Shown piece after piece: positions 8,430-17,285 of a stretch of 64,000 bases of DNA (its first letter is position 1; the number at the start of each line of letters is the position of its first letter). The notes beneath the pieces are model-generated. The model did not search any database, was not told the DNA's origin, and saw nothing but the letters and a program-made list of their open reading frames with translations. This stretch comes from Peptoclostridium acidaminophilum DSM 3953 (GTDB lineage: Bacteria > Bacillota > Clostridia > Peptostreptococcales > Peptostreptococcaceae), in NCBI RefSeq assembly GCF_000597865.1, contig NZ_CP007452.1, forward strand, positions 627,183 to 691,182, written 5' to 3'. The position numbers and the translations under genes were made by a program.

Positions 8430-10505
8430 TTATGCCTTGTCGGATGCAAACTCCAGTATGAAGTTCACATATTTGCCGCCTGAATCATCGAGCAAAACAA
8501 CTGCATCGTAGGTCTTGCCGGTCTTTTCGGAATAACAGCCTTTGAGATTGGCCTTGCCGTTTTTTAATAGTTCAATGGCAATGGCTTTGGTGAGTTTCTT
8601 TTTCTTTGCGGTAAAAAACTTATTGTCTTTCCAAAGAGCAAAGCCACAGGTCTTGTTTAGGCAGCAAAAGCCTTTCTTATTCTCTGTCACATCATTTCCG
8701 CAGCGAGGACATTTTCCGATTGCTTCCTGATTGGAAGGGAACAGGACATCAGATCCCTTTATTGGCGTATAGGTATTGATGAGGCTTTTAGTCATTTGAG
8801 AAATATCCTCCAAAAATCTGTCAGGAGAGAGAAGACCGTGTTCGATTCGTTTTAAGTTTTCCTCCCATTCGGCAGTAAGCTGTGGAGACTGGATAGCTTC
8901 TGGCAATACGGTAATCAGAGAAACGCCCTTTTGGGTAGGTAAGAAATGCTTCGTTTTTTTATCACCTTTTCGCTCTAAAAGCTCGGTTTTTATCAGCTTT
9001 TCCAAAATGCCTGCACGGGTAGCAGGTGTGCCAATACCTTTTCGCTCGCTATCATCAAGTGCATTATTTGCATTTTCCATTGCTGCAAGAATGGTATCGT
9101 CAGTAAAGTGCTTAGGTGGACTGGTCTTGCCATCTTTAATATTTGCTCTTACTACAAAGGATTCATCCGCCGTAATGGTTGGAAGCGCTTTTTCCTTTTC
9201 TAATGATTGCTTATCGTTTTGCATGGCGTGATAGTGCTTTTCAATGTCATGAAAACCTTCTGAAAGGATTGTTTTGCCCTTTGTGGTAAACTCAACACCA
9301 CTAACAATTGCAGTGGCAGTGGTTTCTTCATATTTGCAGCTCTCGTTCACGGCGCACGCTAAACGCAGAGAAATAAGCAGTAAGAGTTCGCGCTCACCAA
9401 AGGGCAGCGATGCCAAATCACAGTCTTGTATGCAAATGGTTGGAATAATAGCATGGTGGTCTGATACCTTGCTGTTATCCGTTACTTGCTCAATACATAT
9501 AGAAAACTCAAAGCTTTGGGGCATAAAAATCCCTGCTGCGACTTTTACCACGGCAGGGGTACTTTCGGACATATCTAAAGTTAAATAGCGGCTGTCGGTA
9601 CGAGGATAGGTTATAAGCTTTTTCTCATATAGGCTTTGTGCGTAAGAAAGTGTTTGTTCAGCGGTAAAGCCAAGCATTCTGTTTGCTTCTCGTTGCAAAG
9701 TGGTGAGGTCATAGAGTTTGGGTGGCTTTTCACATTTTTTTTTGCTTTCCACACTATGAATGGCAATAGTTTGACCATCACAGTCTTTAAGTAAGGCTTC
9801 TGCCGCCTGCCTATCCGTTAACTTTTCACTTGAGAGTATAAAAGTTCCGCAGTCAAGCTGAATGGTATAGAATGGTTCAGGCTTAAATGCTGAGATCGCT
9901 GCCTCACGTTCCACAATCATGGCAAGTGTGGGAGACATGACTCTGCCCACGTTCAAGGTTTGGCCATATAGAACGGAAAACAATCTCGTGGCGTTGATGC
10001 CCACAATCCAATCGGCTTTTGCTCTGCAAAGTGCAGAGTGATAGAGGTCATCATAATAGGTGCTGTCACGGAGGGCTTTAAAGCCATCTGAAATGGCACT
10101 TTCCTCCATTGAGGAAATCCACAAGCGTTTTACAGGTTTTTTGCAGCCTATTTTTTCATAGACCAACCGGAAAATCAGCTCACCTTCACGCCCTGCATCG
10201 GTGGCGGATGTGATAACAGCTACATCCTTACGATTTGCCAGCTCTTTTAGTATTCTTACCTGCTTTTCTTTGCCATTAGAAATGCTATATTGCCAGTTTT
10301 CAGGGAGTATAGGCAAATCGGCATAATCCCACTTCGCATAGCGTTCATCATAGGTATCGGCTGTGGCAAGCTCCACCAGATGTCCAATACACCACGATAC
10401 GATATAGTTGCTACCCTCCATATATCCATCATGCCTTTTGTTTGCACCGAGAACGGCAGCAATGCTCTGCGCAACAGATGGTTTTTCTGCTATGACTAAA
10501 TTCAT
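8430..10505 (-). CDS. topB: DNA topoisomerase III (type IA), conjugative-element type
   Basis: 691 residues from the ATG at 10505. This start is chosen because AGGAAAAAAGG lies just upstream and because MNLVIAEKPS is the usual N-terminus; the open frame extends 25 codons further upstream. The Toprim domain holds EKPSVA near the start and DAGREGE at 103-109. The catalytic tyrosine is in ITYPRTDSRY (Tyr300). A C-terminal four-cysteine zinc ribbon (CPRCG and CCLNKTC) is followed by a basic tail. TopB homologues are regular members of CTn/Tn1549 transfer regions and probably relax or decatenate the element DNA. The small 57-aa gene ends inside its start codon. Confidence 0.93.
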   Translation of the reverse strand: MNLVIAEKPSVAQSIAAVLGANKRHDGYMEGSNYIVSWCIGHLVELATADTYDERYAKWDYADLPILPENWQYSISNGKEKQVRILKELANRKDVAVITSATDAGREGELIFRLVYEKIGCKKPVKRLWISSMEESAISDGFKALRDSTYYDDLYHSALCRAKADWIVGINATRLFSVLYGQTLNVGRVMSPTLAMIVEREAAISAFKPEPFYTIQLDCGTFILSSEKLTDRQAAEALLKDCDGQTIAIHSVESKKKCEKPPKLYDLTTLQREANRMLGFTAEQTLSYAQSLYEKKLITYPRTDSRYLTLDMSESTPAVVKVAAGIFMPQSFEFSICIEQVTDNSKVSDHHAIIPTICIQDCDLASLPFGERELLLLISLRLACAVNESCKYEETTATAIVSGVEFTTKGKTILSEGFHDIEKHYHAMQNDKQSLEKEKALPTITADESFVVRANIKDGKTSPPKHFTDDTILAAMENANNALDDSERKGIGTPATRAGILEKLIKTELLERKGDKKTKHFLPTQKGVSLITVLPEAIQSPQLTAEWEENLKRIEHGLLSPDRFLEDISQMTKSLINTYTPIKGSDVLFPSNQEAIGKCPRCGNDVTENKKGFCCLNKTCGFALWKDNKFFTAKKKKLTKAIAIELLKNGKANLKGCYSEKTGKTYDAVVLLDDSGGKYVNFILEFASDKA

Positions 10506-10675
10506 TCGCCTTTTTTCCTTTCTTTTTGGAGGAATATGATTCCACGATAATGCTGAGATCTGTCCTCCTTTTTTGAACACTTTTCAATGGAAGAGGCAGG
10601 GGGTTTGTTTTCCTGCCCAGGTTGAGGCTTTCTATTCGTAGATTTCTTATTGATGCTTTCAGTAAATGGACTCAC
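10502..10675 (-). CDS. Small 57-aa basic protein coupled to topB
   Basis: The gap between the DUF4366 gene and topB is open without stops in one frame. GTG at 10675 overlaps the upstream TGA (GTGA), and the final TGA overlaps the topB ATG (ATGA). GAGG lies about 10 nt before the GTG. The predicted product is lysine/proline-rich (SINKKSTNRKPQPG; LQKERKKGE at the end), with no membrane segment. The double stop/start overlaps argue for a real coupled gene. The lack of a recognised family and the low-complexity composition argue for caution. Confidence 0.5.
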   Translation of the reverse strand: MSPFTESINKKSTNRKPQPGQENKPPASSIEKCSKKEDRSQHYRGIIFLQKERKKGE

Positions 10676-11385
10676 TTAACATCATCCTCGCTTTCTGCGT
10701 CGTCTTCAGTTTCGTATTCTTCCTCGGTGGCATTGTTATCGTCTTCATCCTCATCCTCATCGTAATCATAATCAAGAGGGTCGATATCACCTTTGGTCTT
10801 TTGTTTGTTTTTAAGCATTTTTAAAAAGTAAAATGCCCCACCCAAGCCGCCTACAAGGAGCAGAATGACAAGTAGGCTGCCAGCGTTGTTCTTTTTCTCA
10901 GGAACTTTATCGACAGGCTCTGATGCCTTGCCGATACATTGGTTTAGATCGTTTGTGCAAACGGGGCAATTACTGTTAACATTCCCGATTTCGCATTTTT
11001 CGCTACAAGTACACACCTTGGGTGGCTCGGTCTTTTTGCTATTGTCTTCGATAAGTGCCATTAAATCAGCTTCGTCTACAAGGTTCAGAAAATAGACGTT
11101 TTCTTTATCGCCAGAACGGTCAATGACTAAATAAAAGTAGTTGCCGTTTTTAGATTGTAGTGTCACAAACTGTTTGTCCTTGGATTCTTCAACCTTAATA
11201 TCATCCACGAGAGTCAGGTTTCCGTCAGGGGTTAAAGGTGTAGTGACAGGAATAGACTCTTCAGGTACCTTGGGGGTTGTATCGATATTCTCGCCACCAC
11301 CTGCAAAAGCAGCGACTGGAAATATAATAGTGCTCATCATTACCGTAAGAAGCACGGTAAAAAGCATTGCTCTAATTTTTTTCAT
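10672..11385 (-). CDS. DUF4366 (CD1107-family) membrane-anchored ICE protein
   Basis: 237 residues; ATG at 11385 behind GGAGGATATGG. An N-terminal signal peptide (about 1-29, ending AFAGG) precedes an extracytoplasmic DUF4366 domain with the NGNYFYLVIDRSGDKENVYFLN-type core around 78-105. A four-cysteine cluster (CTCSEKCEIGN, CPVC) follows near 125-145. A transmembrane helix lies at about 168-190 (SLLVILLLVGGLGG), then a cytoplasmic tail made almost wholly of Asp/Glu. This topology is typical of mobile-element proteins next to DUF4315 and topB. It probably belongs to the mating apparatus; its exact role is not known. Confidence 0.88.
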   Translation of the reverse strand: MKKIRAMLFTVLLTVMMSTIIFPVAAFAGGGENIDTTPKVPEESIPVTTPLTPDGNLTLVDDIKVEESKDKQFVTLQSKNGNYFYLVIDRSGDKENVYFLNLVDEADLMALIEDNSKKTEPPKVCTCSEKCEIGNVNSNCPVCTNDLNQCIGKASEPVDKVPEKKNNAGSLLVILLLVGGLGGAFYFLKMLKNKQKTKGDIDPLDYDYDEDEDEDDNNATEEEYETEDDAESEDDVK

Positions 11386-11623
11386 GGTCCATATCCTCCT
11401 GTGTCGCGTGCATTAAAATAGGCGCGTCGGTTTTCTCTCGATACGCCTTTAGGAAAGTGGAAAGCTCGCTGGTATTCATCTTCATACTGCGGACAAGCTC
11501 TACAATCTCAGTATTCTCGATTTCGGTTTTCTGCTGTTCCAGTTCACGAAGCCTCATCTGCTGTTCTGATATTTTTTGCTTAATCTTGTCGATCTCCATT
11601 TGGAGTTTGGTAAGCTTGTTCAT
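11372..11623 (-). CDS. DUF4315 coiled-coil protein of the ICE
   Basis: 83 residues; ATG at 11623 behind AAAGGAGACC. Residues 3-40 form a heptad-rich coiled coil (LQMEIDKIKQKISEQQ). A short helical part with MNTSELSTFL follows. This matches the DUF4315 family found between the cell-wall hydrolase and DUF4366 genes of Tn1549/CTn elements. It overlaps the DUF4366 start by 14 bp, which points to coupled translation and perhaps to a physical partnership. No enzymatic motif is visible. Confidence 0.85.
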   Translation of the reverse strand: MNKLTKLQMEIDKIKQKISEQQMRLRELEQQKTEIENTEIVELVRSMKMNTSELSTFLKAYREKTDAPILMHATQEDMDHEKN

Positions 11624-11636
11624 ATGTGGTCTCCTT

Positions 11637-13433
11637 TCAATTCATTAATCCATAGCCCATGATGACATTGCTGTTTAGATCATAATCCCTGATGCGGCAG
11701 GAATCACCGCTGTTGCCTTCTACAGTGTAAACGCGCTCGCCGTCTGTGCCGATGACAATGCCAACATGGTCTGCACTGCCATCACCTTCCCAATCAAAGA
11801 AAATGACATCGCCGGGAGCTAGGTCCTTGTAGTTACCATTTGCCCACTGCCCATGGTCACGAAACCAAGGGACACCTTGAGAGTTGCAGGAGGCAAACTT
11901 TGGTTCACTGTAGCCGGCTTGATTTAAACACCATGACACAAAGCAGGCGCACCATTCTACACGGCTGTTAAAGCCATACCATGACCAATAGGGCTGGCCA
12001 CCTAGATTTCCGACCTGATCCTTTGCGATATTCACAGTGTTTTGATTGCCCACACGTGTGCCGTTTTGAAACCTTACACCGCTTAAATCAGTAGAAGGAG
12101 CAGAGTTGTTTGTGCCACCGCCAAAAATAAATGGCTTGTTGCCTCGTGTTTCGAGATAGATGCTATACATTTCAAGTTGTTCGCTGTTAAGTTTTCTGTT
12201 TGCAATAGGCGTGATAGTGAAATTATCAAGTTTTACATTTAAGATGTAGTAATCATAAGGAACTTCAACAGTATAAGTGTCTCTGTGCCTATTACCTTCC
12301 GCATCCGTCCATGTGTCCGTCCTAGTTTCTGTACGGTAACGGACTTCAACCACAGGTGTTAAGGTCAGCTTATACTGGGAATCGAAGACACGCTGTAATT
12401 CGCTTTGTGCCTCGTTGGGCGTGTAGGTTTGGAGCAGTGCGGTTAAGTAGGCTGCAAGCTCATGGGGATTATGCCCGATGGTATCAAGATCATAGCGATA
12501 CTCATCATAATCAGAATACTCGTTTTCAATGTTGTCGATCCGATGTTGAAGGGCATCTTCTAGGGCCGTGTAGTTGTTGTCGGTTGCAACAATATCCGCA
12601 TCTTCAGAAGTGTAGGAAGTACCAATAATGCTGTTTAAGCCACCCTGAAGCATGAGTTGGCAGGAGGAAACCGTACTCATTATTACAATTATCACAGCAG
12701 CAATGGCAAGCAGCATTAATAACATTTTCCGGTGACTGATAACATACTGAATAAGTTTATCTGCAGTTTCTGCTACAGTCGTAGCCGCCTTTTTAGTATG
12801 AGAAGCTGTTTGCTGTGTGGTTTTTGCTCCTTTGTCGTACCTTGCAGCGAGATATTCCTTTTTAATCCTTTGTTTTTGTTGCCACCTTGAAAGCGGGTTT
12901 GAGGAGAGCTGAGGACTATCTTTCAAATTCTTATGATAAAGGTAGTTAATCTCGGCTTTCACTGTGCTTTTTTCTGCTTTTGCAAGCTGTAGGTAAGGCT
13001 TAAGCTTATGGCTGCGATAGGCTTTTTGCATACTACTTGCCACAAATTCTGCACCTTCCTCTGTTTTATGTGCTGCTTCTACGCCTACATTGTCTTGCTC
13101 ACTTTTTCGAATTTCTTTATGAACTTGAGCAAGTAGCTCTTTTTGAGGAACAGACTTGATGTTGTGGGCAAGCTTAGAGGGAGGCTTTGGCTTATTGGTT
13201 TCTTCAAAATATAAACGCACCTTGCTTTTTGCTGTGTTGGCATCTAGGGTGCGTTCTGTAACGAGGGTTTTCTTTTTTGGTATTTTTGCATGGGATTTTT
13301 CTAGTTTATCAGCAGCTTTCTCTGCTTTTTTTAGGGGCTTTTCGAGGGCTGGATCAGCGCGCTCTTCTTCTGAAAAGGCAAGGCGAGATACTTTTCCAGC
13401 AGGCCTGAAAGGTTTTTGTTGCCTTTTACTCAA
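11637..13433 (-). CDS. CD1108-type conjugation cell-wall hydrolase with CHAP domain
   Basis: 598 residues starting at TTG 13433, with GGAGG 8 nt upstream. The first ~220 residues are basic and helical (cytoplasmic). One membrane segment lies at about 235-255 (LLMLLAIAAVIIVIM). A central extracellular region follows. The last ~130 residues form a CHAP amidase/endopeptidase domain with the catalytic cysteine in VEWCACFVSWC, the histidine in ADHVGIVIG, and VEGNSGD. Such VirB1-like or Tn916 Orf14-like enzymes open peptidoglycan for the mating channel. It sits between virB4/dinD and DUF4315 in the standard order. Confidence 0.9.
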   Translation of the reverse strand: MSKRQQKPFRPAGKVSRLAFSEEERADPALEKPLKKAEKAADKLEKSHAKIPKKKTLVTERTLDANTAKSKVRLYFEETNKPKPPSKLAHNIKSVPQKELLAQVHKEIRKSEQDNVGVEAAHKTEEGAEFVASSMQKAYRSHKLKPYLQLAKAEKSTVKAEINYLYHKNLKDSPQLSSNPLSRWQQKQRIKKEYLAARYDKGAKTTQQTASHTKKAATTVAETADKLIQYVISHRKMLLMLLAIAAVIIVIMSTVSSCQLMLQGGLNSIIGTSYTSEDADIVATDNNYTALEDALQHRIDNIENEYSDYDEYRYDLDTIGHNPHELAAYLTALLQTYTPNEAQSELQRVFDSQYKLTLTPVVEVRYRTETRTDTWTDAEGNRHRDTYTVEVPYDYYILNVKLDNFTITPIANRKLNSEQLEMYSIYLETRGNKPFIFGGGTNNSAPSTDLSGVRFQNGTRVGNQNTVNIAKDQVGNLGGQPYWSWYGFNSRVEWCACFVSWCLNQAGYSEPKFASCNSQGVPWFRDHGQWANGNYKDLAPGDVIFFDWEGDGSADHVGIVIGTDGERVYTVEGNSGDSCRIRDYDLNSNVIMGYGLMN

Positions 13434-13456
13434 ACAATAATCCTCCTTCCACGTAA

Positions 13457-13486
13457 AAAGCCGCCTGTATCTCTACAAGCGGCTTT
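13457..13486 (-). terminator. Hairpin in the dinD to CHAP-gene gap
   Basis: AAAGCCGC and GCGGCTTT, 8-bp perfect arms with a 14-nt loop, immediately upstream of the CHAP gene RBS. It could be an attenuator or processing site; no long T tract follows on the minus strand. Confidence 0.45.
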
Positions 13487-13510
13487 CAAACAATCAATTT
13501 TTTCTATATT

Positions 13511-13538
13511 GCGATTTTGCTGAGGTCAGCAAAATCGT
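13511..13538 (-). terminator. 13-bp inverted repeat after dinD
   Basis: GCGATTTTGCTGA and TCAGCAAAATCGT pair with one G-U and a 2-nt loop, 10 bp after the dinD stop. It is terminator-like in position but lacks an adjacent T run. With the hairpin at 13457-13486 it makes a double stem-loop gap in an otherwise tightly packed operon. Confidence 0.45.
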
Positions 13539-13547
13539 AAGAATGCT

Positions 13548-14402
13548 CTATTCATCAAGCATAGGCGGTTCTTTTTTCTCTTTCAGTTTTTTAAGCTGTT
13601 CCTTGCCAATTTCAGCAATGCTCTTTTCGGGAGTTGGTAGATCCTCTGGCATTGTACCATTGTTTTTTATGATTGCTTCACGGACAGTTTGTCCGACTTG
13701 GTAATGGATGCCGCTTGCTGGTTCCAGACCTTGAGGTTGTTCACGTCGGAGCTTTGCCTCGGTCTGTGTAATGCGGAACAGATTTGCACCTAGTTCTTCA
13801 CTGCCCATATGGTCAAGAATTTTATCGCTTTTTTTGAGATTTTTCCGTCTGTGAATATCTGCTGCGGTTAATCCGCCATATAATCCCATGTAGCCTGCAT
13901 TTTGAAACTGAGCGTATTCTAATTGGTCAGTGATACCAGCTTTATGTGCTGCTTCTACTAACATTGCATTCCAACTTGTGACCTCGCCACGGATAACAAG
14001 GCGTTTATTATCCTCATCAAGCTCATTGAATCTATCGGCTATTTCTTGTCGGCGGGTCTGGATCGCAAAGTAGGTTTGACCAAGGGCGATAGGCTCTTTG
14101 CGTGGATCACCATTCTGAACAATCAAATAACAGGCATAGCGTGAAAGCTCAAAATCATTTATCGGTTTTGAGGTTGCGCCTGCCTCTACGATTTTGCTGA
14201 CCTCGACAAAATGGTCTGCACATTCAAAACCGCTGTTTTGACAGGACAACATCGCCTTATCGATGACCTTTGTGAAGTTTCGCCATTGGGTGTAATCAAG
14301 GACACTGGCAAGTTCACGGGCATACCAAAACACAACGCCGTTTTCATCAGCGTGCTTTATATCTTCAAATTGCTTATATTCTGCTGCTATAAGTGTTGCC
14401 AT
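13548..14402 (-). CDS. dinD: DinD-like protein (DNA damage-inducible protein D family)
   Basis: 284 residues from ATG 14402, chosen because AAAGGTGGTG lies 6 nt upstream; in-frame GTG codons lie just before. The FWYARELASVLDYTQWRNF segment near residue 30 is the BRO-N/DinD signature. GDPRKEPIALGQTYFAIQTRRQE and the AGYMGLYGGLTAADIHRRK segment follow, and the length fits DinD. E. coli DinD is an SOS protein that affects RecA filaments. Here it may temper the SOS response to transferred single strands; that is inference. An own promoter is visible at 14424-14451. Confidence 0.87.
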   Translation of the reverse strand: MATLIAAEYKQFEDIKHADENGVVFWYARELASVLDYTQWRNFTKVIDKAMLSCQNSGFECADHFVEVSKIVEAGATSKPINDFELSRYACYLIVQNGDPRKEPIALGQTYFAIQTRRQEIADRFNELDEDNKRLVIRGEVTSWNAMLVEAAHKAGITDQLEYAQFQNAGYMGLYGGLTAADIHRRKNLKKSDKILDHMGSEELGANLFRITQTEAKLRREQPQGLEPASGIHYQVGQTVREAIIKNNGTMPEDLPTPEKSIAEIGKEQLKKLKEKKEPPMLDE

Positions 14403-14423
14403 TTTTCTCACCACCTTTCGTTC

Positions 14424-14451
14424 ATTGTATCATTTTTTACCATATTGTGAA
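14424..14451 (-). promoter_or_regulatory. Putative promoter for dinD
   Basis: On the minus strand TTCACA (14451-14446), a 16-bp spacer and TACAAT (14429-14424) with an extended TGA before the -10. The start point would fall about 10 bp upstream of the RBS. Confidence 0.5.
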
Positions 14452-14480
14452 ATGAAAAGTGAGTCTTTTGAATAGCGACA

Positions 14481-14499
14481 GGGGGATAGATTGTCCCCC
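14481..14499 (-). repeat. Short GGGGGA/TCCCCC hairpin after virB4
   Basis: Six-bp perfect GC-rich arms with a 7-nt loop, 14 bp beyond the virB4 stop. No T run follows, so termination is uncertain. Confidence 0.35.
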
Positions 14500-14512
14500 A
14501 GTTGCCCATCAC

Positions 14513-16915
14513 CTAAGTTTTTTCTGTTTCATTCGGCTTTGTCGTCATTATGCGATATAGCTCAGTATCTTTCGGGAACTTATCGGCAAAGGGTAGAATC
14601 ACATTTCCATAGAAGAGAAGCCCTTCGCCCTCACCGGAATGGGTCACATAGGAAAGCTGGTGAGGAGAGATATTGAGCTGCTTTGCTAAGATTTGACGGT
14701 CGCCTGATGCCTGATTGAGCATATACACAAAGTCAGAGTTCTCAAAGATGTTCTCCACCTCACGAGAGGAAAGAAGGTCTTTGACATTTTGTGTGATTCC
14801 TGTGGGAATGCCGCCCCATTTTCTAAAGCGTTTCCAGATTTCCACTGAATAGGCGGCAGTCTGTTCTTCTTTTAAAAGAAGGTGAAACTCATCCATATAG
14901 TAACGGGTGGAGCGTTTTTCTGAACGATTGACGGTCACTCTGTTCCAAACCTGATCCTGCACCACGAGCATCCCCAGCTTTTTTAGTTGTTTACCAAGCT
15001 CTTTAATATCAAAGCAGACAAGTCGATTATTAATATCCACATTGGTACGGTGGTTGAATACATTGAGGGAGCCTGTAACATAGATTTCAAGAGCAGCCAT
15101 GATATGCTGTGCTTCTTTTTCGTCCTGTTCCTTGAGGGCATTGTACAAGTCTTCAAGAATTGGCATCTTCTCTGGGACAGGGTTAGACAGATAATCAGCG
15201 TAGATAAGACGGACACAGCGGTCGATGATACTTTTCTCTACAGGCATAAGGCCTTCTTTTCCACCCACAATCAACTCGCACAGGGAGAGGATGAAGTCGG
15301 ATTTCAAGGAAAGCGGACTATCATCCTCGCTGTAATTCAAGTTGATATCCATCGGATTGACAAAGTCGGTGCTTGTGGGCGAAATTTTTACAACTTGGCC
15401 ATTGAGACGATTAACGAGGGGATAATACTCTGCCTCCGGATCGCAAATGATAATGTCATCTGTAGTAATGAGAAATATGTTGGTAATCTCACGTTTTGCA
15501 GAAAAGCTTTTTCCGCTGCCAGGAGTTCCTAAAATCAAACCGTTCGGATTTTTGAGCTTTTTGCGATCTACCATGATGAGGTTATTGGAAAGGGCATTCA
15601 GGCCATAATAAAGCGACTCCCCGCTGGATTGGAAAAGCTCCTGTGTTGTAAAGGGAACGAATATCGCAGTTGCTGAGGTGGTTAAGCTCCGCTGAATCAC
15701 CGTTTGATTATAACCAAGTGGGAGAGAGGACATAAGGCCCTGCTCTTGTTGATAATCAAGTCTGACCAGTGTGCAGTTGTGTTTCTGTGCGATGCCTGAT
15801 GCCTGAAATACTGTGTTTTCAAGGTGCTGTTTTGTATCTGCGGTATTTAGTATTAGAAAGGTAACAAGAAACATTCTTTCATTTCGGCTTTGTAAATCCG
15901 CTAGGAGTTTTTTTGCCTCACCTCCGTAAGTGGCAAGATCTGAGGGGATAATATCCATGTCGTATCCACTGCGGACAGCTTTTTTCTGTTCTTCAATCTT
16001 CATCTTATCCAAATCGGTGATCTTACGTTTGATTGTTTTAATTGCTTTGGTCTGATCGACTGATTGAATGTGCATGGTCACAAGGAGATTGCTTTCAATG
16101 TCGAGAAAGTCTGCTAAAATGCGGTCATTCAGTTCAGGCGCAAGGATCTGTAGAAAGGATACGGCACCAAATTTGCCACCGGTCTTAAATACTCTGCCTT
16201 CCCGAAACTCGAAAGATGAGGGTGCAATGAAATCCTTTACCGATAGTCCAGATGGGACAAGCCACTTCCAGTCAAAGTGAAACGGCTCGTTGCCATCCAT
16301 TCGCAGGATGTTGTGAAAGAGCTTGAGTCTTTCCTTGCCGTCAAGGGAGTCTACCTTTGCGCCAAGACGCTTAAAGCCGTTCCATAGATCATTCTCTATT
16401 CGCTCAAGCCTTGGTTTTGCAATTTTAATGTTTTCAGCTTCTATGCCAAAGGTAAGATACTTGGTTTTCATCAAACCGTTATTCCCCTTAGATAGCTGAT
16501 TAAAAAGCATTTCTGTGTACTCGCTTCGGATGCTGTCAAAGTCATCCTGCTGTGGATTGATCGAGATACTACTTTCATAGTCGTTTGCGTTTGCGGTCAT
16601 ATTGAGGAATGAAAGCTGAAAGTAAATGGAACTATCAAAGTAATTGAGAAAATCGCACCAGCTCTCAAAAATAGCGGTTTTATCCTCGTTTTGAGCAAGT
16701 TGATAGTTGATATCGTGAAAGCGAATAGTCTTGGTGTAGAGATTATCCGTAACACGACAGATGCCATCAGGGTACATTTTTTGAAAGGGGATTGTATCTT
16801 GTGCGCTTTTCTCTTTTTTATTATTCTTGTTTTTTGCCATTAAAATGGCAGCGTTAATTTTCTGTCGTTCTGCCTTTGTTAGCTTTGGACGAGATTGATT
16901 TTCTGCCTTCGACAA
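14513..16915 (-). CDS. virB4: VirB4-type conjugation ATPase
   Basis: 800 residues from TTG 16915, with AAGGAGG 9 nt upstream. The N-terminal ~420 residues are the VirB4 CagE/TrbE-like domain. Walker A is GTPGSGKS (463-470) and Walker B is in YYMDEFHLLL near 670. ITQNVKDLLSS provides the following Q-containing motif. VirB4 ATPases energise assembly of the type IV secretion channel at the inner face of the membrane. Its start lies 62 bp inside prgI, the usual arrangement in PrgI-VirB4 pairs of Gram-positive elements. Confidence 0.93.
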   Translation of the reverse strand: MSKAENQSRPKLTKAERQKINAAILMAKNKNNKKEKSAQDTIPFQKMYPDGICRVTDNLYTKTIRFHDINYQLAQNEDKTAIFESWCDFLNYFDSSIYFQLSFLNMTANANDYESSISINPQQDDFDSIRSEYTEMLFNQLSKGNNGLMKTKYLTFGIEAENIKIAKPRLERIENDLWNGFKRLGAKVDSLDGKERLKLFHNILRMDGNEPFHFDWKWLVPSGLSVKDFIAPSSFEFREGRVFKTGGKFGAVSFLQILAPELNDRILADFLDIESNLLVTMHIQSVDQTKAIKTIKRKITDLDKMKIEEQKKAVRSGYDMDIIPSDLATYGGEAKKLLADLQSRNERMFLVTFLILNTADTKQHLENTVFQASGIAQKHNCTLVRLDYQQEQGLMSSLPLGYNQTVIQRSLTTSATAIFVPFTTQELFQSSGESLYYGLNALSNNLIMVDRKKLKNPNGLILGTPGSGKSFSAKREITNIFLITTDDIIICDPEAEYYPLVNRLNGQVVKISPTSTDFVNPMDINLNYSEDDSPLSLKSDFILSLCELIVGGKEGLMPVEKSIIDRCVRLIYADYLSNPVPEKMPILEDLYNALKEQDEKEAQHIMAALEIYVTGSLNVFNHRTNVDINNRLVCFDIKELGKQLKKLGMLVVQDQVWNRVTVNRSEKRSTRYYMDEFHLLLKEEQTAAYSVEIWKRFRKWGGIPTGITQNVKDLLSSREVENIFENSDFVYMLNQASGDRQILAKQLNISPHQLSYVTHSGEGEGLLFYGNVILPFADKFPKDTELYRIMTTKPNETEKT

Positions 16916-17267
16916 TGTGCTTTACCTCCTTGTCCAATTGATCCTGCTGTATGAGTAGGGCATAGAAATTGTTAGTTTTGTAAGGGCGCTGTTTGGGCTT
17001 CAAAAAACGCACCTCAATATAGTGTTTTAGGATGACTTCCAATGGCTGCCCATGCTTCTCGTATATGGCTAACATGAAAAGAGGGAGCATAGTGAAAATC
17101 ATCATAAGCGTTGAGCTACTTGTACCTGTGCTATCCTTTGTGAGGAAAAACACGGGCAATCCTACTGCAAGTGCAGCAGAAAAACAAATGAGCTGCCGCT
17201 TAGTTAGATTGAATACGACTTTTGTTTTTACGGTACTTAAATCTTTGGGTACAGATACATAAGCCAT
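16854..17267 (-). CDS. prgI: PrgI-family membrane protein of the T4SS
   Basis: 137 residues; ATG at 17267 behind AGAAAGGAG. The VPKDLSTVKTKVVFNLTKRQLICF start is diagnostic for PrgI/VirB3-like proteins. Two membrane helices follow at about 26-44 and 52-70, then a basic C-terminal tail. It is expected to recruit VirB4 to the membrane and is encoded directly before it with a 62-bp overlap. Confidence 0.9.
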   Translation of the reverse strand: MAYVSVPKDLSTVKTKVVFNLTKRQLICFSAALAVGLPVFFLTKDSTGTSSSTLMMIFTMLPLFMLAIYEKHGQPLEVILKHYIEVRFLKPKQRPYKTNNFYALLIQQDQLDKEVKHIVEGRKSISSKANKGRTTEN

Positions 17268-17285
17268 GAAAACTCCTTTCTGCTC

